29,851 nucleotides of DNA, taken from a virus. The position numbers were made by a program, and so were the translations under genes. Of the stretch, positions 1 through 5,842 are shown in pieces. The number at the start of each line of letters is the position of its first letter. The first letter of the stretch is position 1. Under the pieces are notes generated by a model. That model had not been told where the DNA came from. It made no database searches and worked only from the letters and a program-made list of their open reading frames with translations. The DNA is taken from IMG/VR virus record IMGVR_UViG_3300025276_000144, positions 1 to 29,851 of that record. The stretch is one strand, 5' to 3'.

Positions 1-26
1 GAATACGCATTAGAGATTTGTTATGC

Positions 27-350
27 CTACCCCTTTCTTCTTTTTTTTCTAGCAAAATTAGTTTTTTGATTGTGATGTTTTTGACACATTGTCATTAAAT
101 TATTTTGATCTAAACGTTCTCCTCCATCTATTATTTCTTTAATGTGATCTACTATCTTTCCTTCTTCTGCTCTTCCTTCTTCTTCACACCATTTACATAA
201 AGGATTCTGTCTAATAAACCATTGTCTTAATTCGTACCATTCTTTGCTGTGATAAAATTTATCGTTCACACTTTTATGTTTTGTTTTATAACCTGTCTTA
301 TTAGAAGGTTGTGCTTTTTTTCCTGGTATTGATTTCGGTAATGTTGGCAT
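27..350 (-). CDS. HNH endonuclease, probable packaging-associated nuclease
   Basis: A 107-residue protein with a lysine-rich N-terminus and one HNH domain. Visible motifs are a zinc knuckle pair (C52-x2-C55 and C89-x2-H92), the catalytic D68-H69 of the first strand, the NNL around residue 84, and the closing HHNQKT at 92-97. HNH proteins of this size beside terminase genes are known to assist the large terminase in cos cleavage in HK97-like phages. Here the gene is last in the early operon, and if the ends are joined it lies just upstream of the terminase small subunit. That setting favours a packaging role over a homing endonuclease. The domain call is secure; the role is inferred from context. 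Confidence 0.88.
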   Translation of the reverse strand: MPTLPKSIPGKKAQPSNKTGYKTKHKSVNDKFYHSKEWYELRQWFIRQNPLCKWCEEEGRAEEGKIVDHIKEIIDGGERLDQNNLMTMCQKHHNQKTNFARKKRRKG

Positions 351-351
351 A

Positions 352-549
352 TTAGTTTACTAAATTTAAAAGATCTTCTATATCTTCAGAGTCTTGTTCA
401 AATGAAAATTTAATAACTGGAACTAATTCTCCTTTAGTCCATTCGTCACAAGTTTGTAAGAGTCTTTCTATCGCTCTTCCTTGTGCATCTTCTAGTTCGT
501 CATCACTTTTTATTATTACTTCGACCTGTATCGTTGCTGTTAGTTTCAT
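352..549 (-). CDS. Small acidic protein of unknown function
   Basis: A 65-residue acidic protein with many Glu and Asp residues, especially in its C-terminal third (EQDSEDIEDLL). The ATG at 549 (MKLTATIQ) is preferred over an in-frame TTG two codons earlier. The gene ends 1 nt before the HNH gene, so the two are probably translated together. No family recognised. The C-terminal acidic helix could be a protein-interaction surface, but nothing in the sequence fixes a function. Confidence 0.7.
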   Translation of the reverse strand: MKLTATIQVEVIIKSDDELEDAQGRAIERLLQTCDEWTKGELVPVIKFSFEQDSEDIEDLLNLVN

Positions 550-637
550 TTCCAAAAATTATATAATACATCAATCCTAATATAGTAATAGGAATTGCGA
601 TTATGCTTATTAGTATTCTTTTAATTATTTGTACCAT
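503..637 (-). CDS. Small membrane protein, 44 aa
   Basis: A short gene with the start ATG at 637 overlapping the end of the preceding gene. It encodes a short basic N-terminus (MVQIIKR), one strongly hydrophobic segment at about residues 8-28, then a polar tail rich in Asn, Ser and Lys. It overlaps the next gene by 47 nt in another frame. It fills what would otherwise be a gap in a tightly packed operon and has a clear single transmembrane helix, which supports it being real. Topology and role are unknown. Confidence 0.5.
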   Translation of the reverse strand: MVQIIKRILISIIAIPITILGLMYYIIFGNETNSNDTGRSNNKK

Positions 638-858
638 TTTTTTATTGATTCGTAGTCTAATTCTTTTATGTCTTTCTTATAATTAAGGTGATGAAGTTTT
701 GTTTTTAAATCGTCTTCTCCTATATCGGGTTGTATTCCGAACATTAATTGAAAGCCTATGTCTGTATTTATTATCTTAGGGATTTGTAGTTCTAAGTCAT
801 CATGATTACCGTCTTTAATTCTAGACCAGATAATTTGATGCTTAGTCCTTTTAGGCAT
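625..858 (-). CDS. Hypothetical protein, 77 aa
   Basis: A 77-residue soluble protein with a basic N-terminus (MPKRTKHQ) and a mixed-charge body. The start overlaps the end of the upstream gene by 8 nt, typical of coupled translation in this operon. No motif recognised. Its position in the early block next to the NinG-like gene suggests a role in early DNA metabolism or host takeover, but this is only position-based. Confidence 0.75.
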   Translation of the reverse strand: MPKRTKHQIIWSRIKDGNHDDLELQIPKIINTDIGFQLMFGIQPDIGEDDLKTKLHHLNYKKDIKELDYESIKKWYK

Positions 859-1216
859 CGATCTTAGATTTGTACTTGTCTATGATACGTTCCATGTTTG
901 CTTCGTACCATATCGTAAAGTCTATTCTTTGATCTCCTGATTCCCATACTCTATAAAGAACTGCTCTTAGTCTTTGGCTACTTGACTTTGTTTTTCCTAT
1001 ATCATTGTTGATTGTAAACTTTTCAACTTCGTCAGCTTCTTCTTGTGTAACTTCTTCTGAAGATATTAAAACCATTCCAGGCTTTTTCCTTAGAGCAAAT
1101 ATACGAGTCATAGTGTCATCGTTAAGTTCTTGTGTGTGTATGTTTATACTAACAGAACCGTCTGACAATGTTGCAACTTTGTTAACTCCTCCTTCGAATA
1201 CTACTGTCTTTTTCAT
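851..1216 (-). CDS. Conserved early phage protein, possibly DNA-metabolism related
   Basis: A 121-residue protein. The N-terminal half looks like beta-strands (VVFEGGVNKVATLSDGSVSI), and the C-terminal half has a helical block with SSSQRLRAVLYRVW followed by a stretch ending DKYKSK. I recall the S-Q-R-L-R-x-V-L-Y-x-x-W pattern from early genes of other phages close to recombination and replication genes, but I cannot name a function. It starts 74 nt after the NinG-like gene and overlaps the next gene by 8 nt. Confidence 0.75.
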   Translation of the reverse strand: MKKTVVFEGGVNKVATLSDGSVSINIHTQELNDDTMTRIFALRKKPGMVLISSEEVTQEEADEVEKFTINNDIGKTKSSSQRLRAVLYRVWESGDQRIDFTIWYEANMERIIDKYKSKIDA

Positions 1217-1340
1217 TTTGTCTTGTGTAATTTATAAAAATCTCTTCTAATTCCCATTCATTTTTGTCAAAATATATTAACAATTTGTCGTTAATCCAAC
1301 TCTTTAATGAGTAGTGACATATCTTTAATTCTTTCCTCAT
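1182..1340 (-). CDS. Putative small protein, 52 aa, overlapping both neighbours
   Basis: A small reading frame opens at ATG 1340 inside the 3' end of the NinG-like gene and closes at 1182 inside the start of the next gene, covering the 74-nt gap between them. The middle reads like a real protein, with Trp and alternating acidic and hydrophobic residues (KSWINDKLLIYFDKNEWELE). The overlaps are 50 nt and 35 nt, longer than usual in this genome, so it could be chance. No family recognised. Confidence 0.4.
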   Translation of the reverse strand: MRKELKICHYSLKSWINDKLLIYFDKNEWELEEIFINYTRQNEKDSSIRRRS

Positions 1341-1686
1341 ATTCTTTCTTATTTACTTTACAAATACTATTTGCTAACATTCTCATTTCTTCTGCCGTTC
1401 CTGGCCCTTCTCTTTGATCTAAATATATTCCAAACTTGTATTGTTCTCCTTGACTAAAAAGATTACACTTAGGACACTGAACTTTAACATTTGTCAAATG
1501 CCATCTCGTACTAATATGTCTTCTAGATTGAAAATGGCCTGCATGCATTTCTTTATAGTGTTTAGTTACTCCGCATGTATAACAGTTAACCATTCCTAAA
1601 TAGTCTGCATCTTTTCTTCTTACGTATTGGCTAAACAAAGTGTCTAACTTCTTTTTTAGTTTGCTTACTGTTTGTGTCTTACTCAA
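1291..1686 (-). CDS. ninG: NinG-like recombination protein
   Basis: A 131-residue protein resembling lambda NinG (Rap), a structure-specific endonuclease that acts on branched recombination intermediates. It has two zinc-binding pairs (C35-x2-C38 and C71-x2-C74-N75), the signature H-A-G-H-F-x-S-R at 48-55, and RWHL followed by N66 before VQC, the usual order in the family. It is shorter than lambda NinG (about 200 aa). It starts 8 nt inside the upstream gene. Resolution of phage recombination or replication intermediates is the likely role. The family call is good; the activity is inferred. Confidence 0.85.
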   Translation of the reverse strand: MSKTQTVSKLKKKLDTLFSQYVRRKDADYLGMVNCYTCGVTKHYKEMHAGHFQSRRHISTRWHLTNVKVQCPKCNLFSQGEQYKFGIYLDQREGPGTAEEMRMLANSICKVNKKEYEERIKDMSLLIKELD

Positions 1687-1960
1687 AATCCATTTTAAAT
1701 TGATTAACGTTTACTTCTTTAATTATCTCAGGATTACAATTGCCATCAATCAATGTACCTTTTACACATCTTAATCCGCCTATTGTGCATCCTCTTGTTG
1801 CATTAATTATTTTTTTCCATCTATAAAAGTTTCTTAGTTTTTCGTATGCCATAGTCTTATACTTAATACCGTCTTTCTCGAAAAACAAATAGTAAAATAC
1901 TCCACCGTGTTTTGATTTTCTTTCTTGCATTCCTTTGTATGTTGCTTCAAATATATCCAT
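1679..1960 (-). CDS. Hypothetical protein, 93 aa
   Basis: A 93-residue basic protein with many aromatic residues near the N-terminus (GVFYYLFFEKDG) and three Cys residues in the second half (around GCTIGGLRC and GNCNP). The Cys spacing does not match a zinc finger I can name. It lies 2 nt after one gene and overlaps NinG by 8 nt. A role with NinG in DNA handling is possible from position only. Confidence 0.72.
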   Translation of the reverse strand: MDIFEATYKGMQERKSKHGGVFYYLFFEKDGIKYKTMAYEKLRNFYRWKKIINATRGCTIGGLRCVKGTLIDGNCNPEIIKEVNVNQFKMDFE

Positions 1961-1962
1961 TT

Positions 1963-2217
1963 TTACTTGTCTTTTAAAATTTGTTGTTTTACTTCTATTA
2001 ATATTTCCATGAGTTCGTCGTAAATAAGTTCACATTCTTTACTATTTCCATATAACTTTACCACTTCGTTTTCATATTGTCTTGCTACATTTATTAATCT
2101 ATTAAATTTGTATTTGATCATATTAGAATGTTTACCTTTCATCAAATAAAGTTGTTCGTGAAAACATCTAAAAGTTGCTATTAATAAGTGTACGTCTATT
2201 TCTTCTTCTTTAGTCAT
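1963..2217 (-). CDS. Hypothetical helical protein, 84 aa
   Basis: An 84-residue protein predicted by eye to be almost entirely helical, with heptad-like hydrophobic spacing from the middle to the end (YENEVVKLYGNS, then ELMEILIEVKQQIL). The ATG shares one base with the end of the upstream gene, indicating coupled translation. No family recognised. Confidence 0.75.
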   Translation of the reverse strand: MTKEEEIDVHLLIATFRCFHEQLYLMKGKHSNMIKYKFNRLINVARQYENEVVKLYGNSKECELIYDELMEILIEVKQQILKDK

Positions 2218-2612
2218 TATTTTAGTCTTTTTGCTTTATTAATCGTGTTTGCTATTAGTTTGTCGTTTTCTTTCTTTCGCAAATAAGGTTCTAAACTATT
2301 TCTTTGTCTAGCAGCTATTGCTTTCTGTTTATGTTCTTTAAGCCAAATATTCCAATTCCTTACGTTAATAAAACCACCGTTGTCTGAGTGTCTGATTCCT
2401 TGCTCTAAAGCAAAAGAAACTTCATCAATTGTATATCGTGAATAGTAATTAGCTAAGTCGTCAACTAAAAACTTGCTCATCATTACAATTTGATCTACAT
2501 CAGGTTTTTGTCCTAACATAAAATAACACTTGCTTAAAAGATCTACACAGTCAGTATTTAAGTTATTAAGATCATTTGCATATCTGTACCAAATTTGTTT
2601 AGTTTTATCCAT
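2217..2612 (-). CDS. Hypothetical early phage protein, 131 aa
   Basis: A 131-residue mostly helical protein with a conserved-looking centre (LANYYSRYTIDEVSFALEQG, then NGGFINVRNWNIWL) and a basic C-terminus (INKAKRLK). I recall this G-G-F-x-x-x-R-x-W pattern from early regions of Bacteroidetes phages and prophages, with no assigned function. Its start is in a TAATG overlap with the preceding small gene. A replication accessory role is plausible but not shown. Confidence 0.75.
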   Translation of the reverse strand: MDKTKQIWYRYANDLNNLNTDCVDLLSKCYFMLGQKPDVDQIVMMSKFLVDDLANYYSRYTIDEVSFALEQGIRHSDNGGFINVRNWNIWLKEHKQKAIAARQRNSLEPYLRKKENDKLIANTINKAKRLK

Positions 2613-2767
2613 TATCTTTTGCGTTTATCTGGTTTAGAAACTCGTTCTGAATGCCAACCAGTCATTAAATAAAATAAATCCCATTCTGTTTTTCGTTTTA
2701 CATCTTTTTTTGCTTTAGCTTTCATGATTGCTACTGTTGCTGTTGGTACTACTTTTCTATTTTCCAT
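2612..2767 (-). CDS. Small basic protein, 51 aa
   Basis: A short gene from ATG 2767 to TAA 2612. It overlaps the MazG-like gene by 11 nt at its start, and its stop forms TAATG with the next start, so it is fully embedded in the operon. The product is very basic (KAKAKKDVKRK in the middle, KPDKRKR at the end) with a short aromatic centre (WDLFYLMTGWH). A nucleic-acid-binding role is possible from charge alone. No family recognised. Confidence 0.65.
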   Translation of the reverse strand: MENRKVVPTATVAIMKAKAKKDVKRKTEWDLFYLMTGWHSERVSKPDKRKR

Positions 2768-3053
2768 CTTTAACAAATGTTCCGTTTTCCATTTTACCTG
2801 TACGCTTAGAAATTACACTGTAAGCTTCGTCAATACAATCTTCTATTTTAACCCCTCCTAAATGTGCCAAGTTAGTTAAAACTACAACACAATCTCCTAT
2901 TGCATCAATAAATTCATCTTGATCTTTATTTAAAATTGCTTTAGCTAACTCTCCTGCTTCTTCATAAAGTTTTAAAGTTTGAGTTTTAGTATCTCCTTTG
3001 GCATAGATTCCTTTGTCTTCTGCCCATTCTCTAATTAGTTCGAACTTTTCCAT
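2757..3053 (-). CDS. MazG-like nucleotide pyrophosphohydrolase
   Basis: A 98-residue all-helical protein of the MazG-like NTP pyrophosphohydrolase superfamily, which cleaves (d)NTPs to (d)NMP and pyrophosphate using Mg2+. The metal site is visible as E31-E32-A-G-E35 on one helix and E47-x2-D50 plus D54 in the IGD on the next. The length fits a single MazG domain. The gene overlaps the hydroxymethylase gene by 19 nt. Phages that replace a DNA base often encode such an enzyme to supply the dNMP substrate or to remove the unmodified dNTP, so it probably works with the hydroxymethylase. Its nucleotide specificity cannot be read from the sequence. Confidence 0.85.
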   Translation of the reverse strand: MEKFELIREWAEDKGIYAKGDTKTQTLKLYEEAGELAKAILNKDQDEFIDAIGDCVVVLTNLAHLGGVKIEDCIDEAYSVISKRTGKMENGTFVKDGK

Positions 3054-3703
3054 AATTGTTTGTTGATTATTTGATTATTGTATAAATGTAAATTTGTTGC
3101 TTGATGGTAATAAGTGCCAGGTGCAACATTTAACCTAGACGCGCACATATCTAATAGTTTTGAAAACATATATTGATCATTGCAAAAACCGAACCAGAGG
3201 TCGTTAGAACGCATGTGAACACTCATATTTAGTTTGTCTTCTACTATTTGAAATTGTATTGTCGTTGTGCATGGAGTATCATACTCGTATGTGTCTATTT
3301 CTTTACCGTCATAAATACTAATAATGCATCTTCTTGAATCTTTATCTGCAGACAAAATATTCATTACTTTATTTATCTGATCTTTCCTTAGCCATTGCCA
3401 ACCGTAATTAGATCTTACTCTTCCATCTTTGTCTGCATGTGATTCCCAAATTTTAGGAACACTTCCGTAAATCTTTCTTAATTCTTCAATGTTAGGATCT
3501 CCTGATAAATACCATTGCCATTCTGCTTCTGCATATTTTCTTGAAAACTTTCTATGCTTAGTTTTAATTACATTGTCTAATGGATTTACGATAGTAAAAC
3601 CTACATCAAATAATGCTTGAGTGTTTCCATGTTTAGTTCCTTTTAACATTATTTCTTTAAGATAATACTCAAAAGCTTCTGTTGCATTTCTAAATTTATT
3701 CAT
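3035..3703 (-). CDS. Deoxynucleotide hydroxymethylase of the thymidylate synthase fold (T4 gp42-like)
   Basis: A 222-residue enzyme of the thymidylate synthase/dNMP hydroxymethylase family, which adds a hydroxymethyl group at C5 of dCMP or dUMP using methylene-tetrahydrofolate. Landmarks in order: E61 with WYLSGDP, SNYGWQW at 98-104, SRR at 123-125 (phosphate binding), catalytic C145 in DTPC, MRSND at 164-168, FGFCND at 171-176, and H206-L-Y208. The SNYGW, DSRR, RSND and FGF-x-ND blocks match T4 dCMP hydroxymethylase as I recall it better than they match true thymidylate synthases. D176 lies 31 residues after the catalytic Cys, the same spacing as C148 to D179 in T4, where that Asp selects dCMP. 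The substrate may therefore be dCMP, but dUMP cannot be excluded. Confidence 0.88.
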   Translation of the reverse strand: MNKFRNATEAFEYYLKEIMLKGTKHGNTQALFDVGFTIVNPLDNVIKTKHRKFSRKYAEAEWQWYLSGDPNIEELRKIYGSVPKIWESHADKDGRVRSNYGWQWLRKDQINKVMNILSADKDSRRCIISIYDGKEIDTYEYDTPCTTTIQFQIVEDKLNMSVHMRSNDLWFGFCNDQYMFSKLLDMCASRLNVAPGTYYHQATNLHLYNNQIINKQLWKSSN

Positions 3704-3706
3704 TGT

Positions 3707-4603
3707 CTAATTTTTGTTTGTTAAATTTTTGTCCCAATCTCTATAAGAATCTATTGCAGATTTGTCGAATCCTTCTGGGCAAAGTAATTCACCTGCTACA
3801 TTCCAAAACCAAATATTTCTTCCTGTATTTTTAGGTATGTATTTCCATGCTTTAGCATCATAGCTTTTTACAGTATTAAAAGGTGGTAAGATCTTTTCAT
3901 TTTGTGTAAATGCTAAAGGCTCTGAAATTATATCAGTTCTTCCAAGTTCTCCTGACTTCATGTTTCTAGCAACACATACTCCTTTCATTTCTGCATGAGG
4001 CAATCCTATTTGAAGTCCTCTAGTTAAAACTCCTGTACTAACAACAGTCCACATTTCTTCTGGTTGACTATATTTCTCACATAAATTATTGCAAATCCTA
4101 ACAAATCCTGCAATAACAAATGGATGATCTAAACCAAAAGGCAAAAACTTATATCCTTTTTCTTTAGCATATTCTCTAGCAATCTTATTTAGATTAGGCA
4201 TCGCTGCTATTCTCTCAAAGAATACTTCTTTTGGTCCTTCGTTAATTACATGAGCTTGATGGTCACTAATTTCTTTACTTGAAGGCATAAACAAAACTAC
4301 TTCTTTGTTATATAGATTTGCTAATTCCATAATTGCTGTTGGAGCTAATCCAACTCTTGGTGCAACGTAAACAACTACATCTTCTTTTATTTGACTAAAG
4401 AAAAACTCTGCTGCTCTTGTTTTTGTTCCACCTCTTAAGCTTAAGTCTTCTCTTACTACTTTTACTCCATCATGCTCTTTTACTTGCAGATCAGGCAATT
4501 TGCTTACAAAGTCTTTTGTTAGTTCTAAATAAGCTTCTCTGTTTTGATAAAGCATATTTATTTCTTTATTAATTCCGTCTTTTATATGTTTGTTGTGTGC
4601 CAT
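3707..4603 (-). CDS. PLP-dependent enzyme, fold type II-like, probable DNA base modification
   Basis: A 298-residue protein resembling the tryptophan synthase beta/ACC deaminase group of PLP enzymes. The key signature is REDLSLRGGTKTR at 51-63, where K61 would form the Schiff base with PLP. A hydrophobic strand then a Gly-containing turn follows (VVYVAPRVGLAPTA), and VVSTGVLTRGL at 187-197 may be the phosphate-binding loop. The C-terminal part has PPFNTVKSYDAKAW. It lies 3 nt before the hydroxymethylase gene and follows the aGPT-like gene, so it likely acts on an amino acid or amine destined for, or attached to, the modified base. PLP enzymes of another fold type are known in 5-hmdU hypermodification pathways. 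The fold assignment is moderate and the substrate is unknown. Confidence 0.6.
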   Translation of the reverse strand: MAHNKHIKDGINKEINMLYQNREAYLELTKDFVSKLPDLQVKEHDGVKVVREDLSLRGGTKTRAAEFFFSQIKEDVVVYVAPRVGLAPTAIMELANLYNKEVVLFMPSSKEISDHQAHVINEGPKEVFFERIAAMPNLNKIAREYAKEKGYKFLPFGLDHPFVIAGFVRICNNLCEKYSQPEEMWTVVSTGVLTRGLQIGLPHAEMKGVCVARNMKSGELGRTDIISEPLAFTQNEKILPPFNTVKSYDAKAWKYIPKNTGRNIWFWNVAGELLCPEGFDKSAIDSYRDWDKNLTNKN

Positions 4604-4634
4604 TTTTATTTACTTTTTAGGTTAATTGTTTTTG

Positions 4635-5696
4635 TTATTTTAATTTGCTTGCCCAATCGTAATATTTTTCATCTCCCCATATTTGTTTTAGTATTGTATT
4701 ATTCTTATAAACTTTTCCACCGTTCTTTGCTATATGATCTTTGCTCTGATATTCTTGAAAGTATCTTACAGGATCACAAGCTCTTGAATCTTCTACGTCA
4801 TATCGTTCTGCTCCGTATCTATTAGCTAAAAATCCTAAAGCTTCATTTATAAAATCAAATTCGCTCATCTTCTTATCCTTCTTAAACAATTGCTTAATAC
4901 ACTTAGTGGCATTAGTTCCAGCGTAAACTTTACTTTTACGATTAATCAAGTTTGGATAATATTCAGCTAAGTCCATTGCAAAAGCAGTTAGTATAAAGTT
5001 TTGCCTTTTAAATCCTCTTTCCATTAACCAATCATTTCCGTAGTCTGTTATTTCGTAAATAGAAAGTCCTGGGTTTCTAGTAATATACATTAGTAATTGG
5101 TTAACAAAGTTAAAAGAATATCTTAGTATAAAGTTCTTTAAGTGTCCTTTGTTCATACCTTCAAAAGTAAATTGAGGAAGCAAATATCCTTTGTTGTTTG
5201 TAAAAGGTATGTCTCTATCTTCTAATGCTTTTAGCCAATCTTCAATGTTAAACACTCCTTGTCTTATTTGATCAATTATCCAAAAGTTACCAAAGCCATG
5301 TGTTCCCCAAGGCTCTTGAAACATTCCACTTTTTGGTTTGTAATTAATGCCTGAACCACATAGTCTAAAAGCGTAAAACAAATAAACCCACTCTAATTGT
5401 CCTAAATTAAACCTTTTAAAATTTGTAAAGAATTTACCGTTACCTTTAACGTCTTTGTCTCCATGCCATAACGCTTCTAGCAACGAAGAAAATGCAGCGT
5501 ATCGTCTATGAGTTACGTCATAAATCGGTACGTAGAAAGCAAGATCGTCATTTACTTTTAACTTTAATTCATCTAAAGAAATATTCTTTTTGTTTCCTTC
5601 AAAATAAAATTCTTGTAGCAAATCTGTCTTCCTTCCATAGTCATCCATTGCTACTAAAATATCCTCGTCAATTAGTAAATTACCTATCTTTTCCAT
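4635..5696 (-). CDS. aGPT-Pplase-like protein (amino acid:DNA transferase family)
   Basis: A 353-residue mostly helical protein that I match by motif to the alpha-glutamyl/putrescinyl thymine pyrophosphorylase group. Members join an amino acid or amine to an activated hydroxymethylpyrimidine in DNA, displacing pyrophosphate. Conserved-looking blocks are HRRYAAFSSLLEALWHG at 63-79, FRLCGSGINYK at 110-120, GTHGFGNFW at 131-139, VYAGTNATKCIK at 257-268 and YDVEDSRACDPVRYF at 299-313. It sits between the PLP-like enzyme and the SGNH-like protein, beside a hydroxymethylase, which is the expected company. It is preceded by a 146-nt structured spacer, unusual for this operon. The family call rests on recalled motifs; the acceptor base and donor are unknown. 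Confidence 0.58.
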   Translation of the reverse strand: MEKIGNLLIDEDILVAMDDYGRKTDLLQEFYFEGNKKNISLDELKLKVNDDLAFYVPIYDVTHRRYAAFSSLLEALWHGDKDVKGNGKFFTNFKRFNLGQLEWVYLFYAFRLCGSGINYKPKSGMFQEPWGTHGFGNFWIIDQIRQGVFNIEDWLKALEDRDIPFTNNKGYLLPQFTFEGMNKGHLKNFILRYSFNFVNQLLMYITRNPGLSIYEITDYGNDWLMERGFKRQNFILTAFAMDLAEYYPNLINRKSKVYAGTNATKCIKQLFKKDKKMSEFDFINEALGFLANRYGAERYDVEDSRACDPVRYFQEYQSKDHIAKNGGKVYKNNTILKQIWGDEKYYDWASKLK

Positions 5697-5842
5697 ATTT
5701 ATTTCTGTTTAGTTTTGTTAACATTTCCTTATCAAGGGTTTTTGTTCTAATAAAGCTTCGCGCATTCTCGAGTATGTATATTTACCAAATCATGCTAAAT
5801 TGCTCTACGCGCTTTATTTTATTGTCTACGAGCATTCTAGCT
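5697..5842 (-). other. Structured intergenic spacer inside the modification cluster
   Basis: A 146-nt stretch with no convincing gene in an operon where genes otherwise touch. On the transcript, arms at 5830-5841 and 5794-5805 form a 12-bp stem with one wobble and one mismatch. A second possible stem uses 5811-5818 and 5749-5756 (8 perfect pairs). Because the pairings are interleaved in space, they could be alternatives. No T-run follows, so it is not a simple terminator. Only very short frames (15-17 codons) are present. It may control expression of the aGPT-like gene. Confidence 0.35.

Noticed and set aside
27-350. HNH gene as a homing endonuclease or group I intron product
   Set aside because: No split gene or intron boundaries nearby, and the position next to the terminase module fits the packaging-linked HNH type.
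3035-3703. Plain thymidylate synthase
   Set aside because: The motif set (DTPC, RSND, FGF-x-ND) follows T4 dCMP hydroxymethylase, and the neighbours point to base modification.
5777-5785. Plus-strand TATATTTAC at 5777-5785 as a promoter
   Set aside because: It matches the -7 box of the accessory promoters, but no -33 element is at a suitable distance and no gene follows on the plus strand.
5740-5841. Very short frames (15 and 17 codons) in the spacer of the modification cluster
   Set aside because: Too short, no leader motif and no recognisable composition; RNA structure explains the spacer better.
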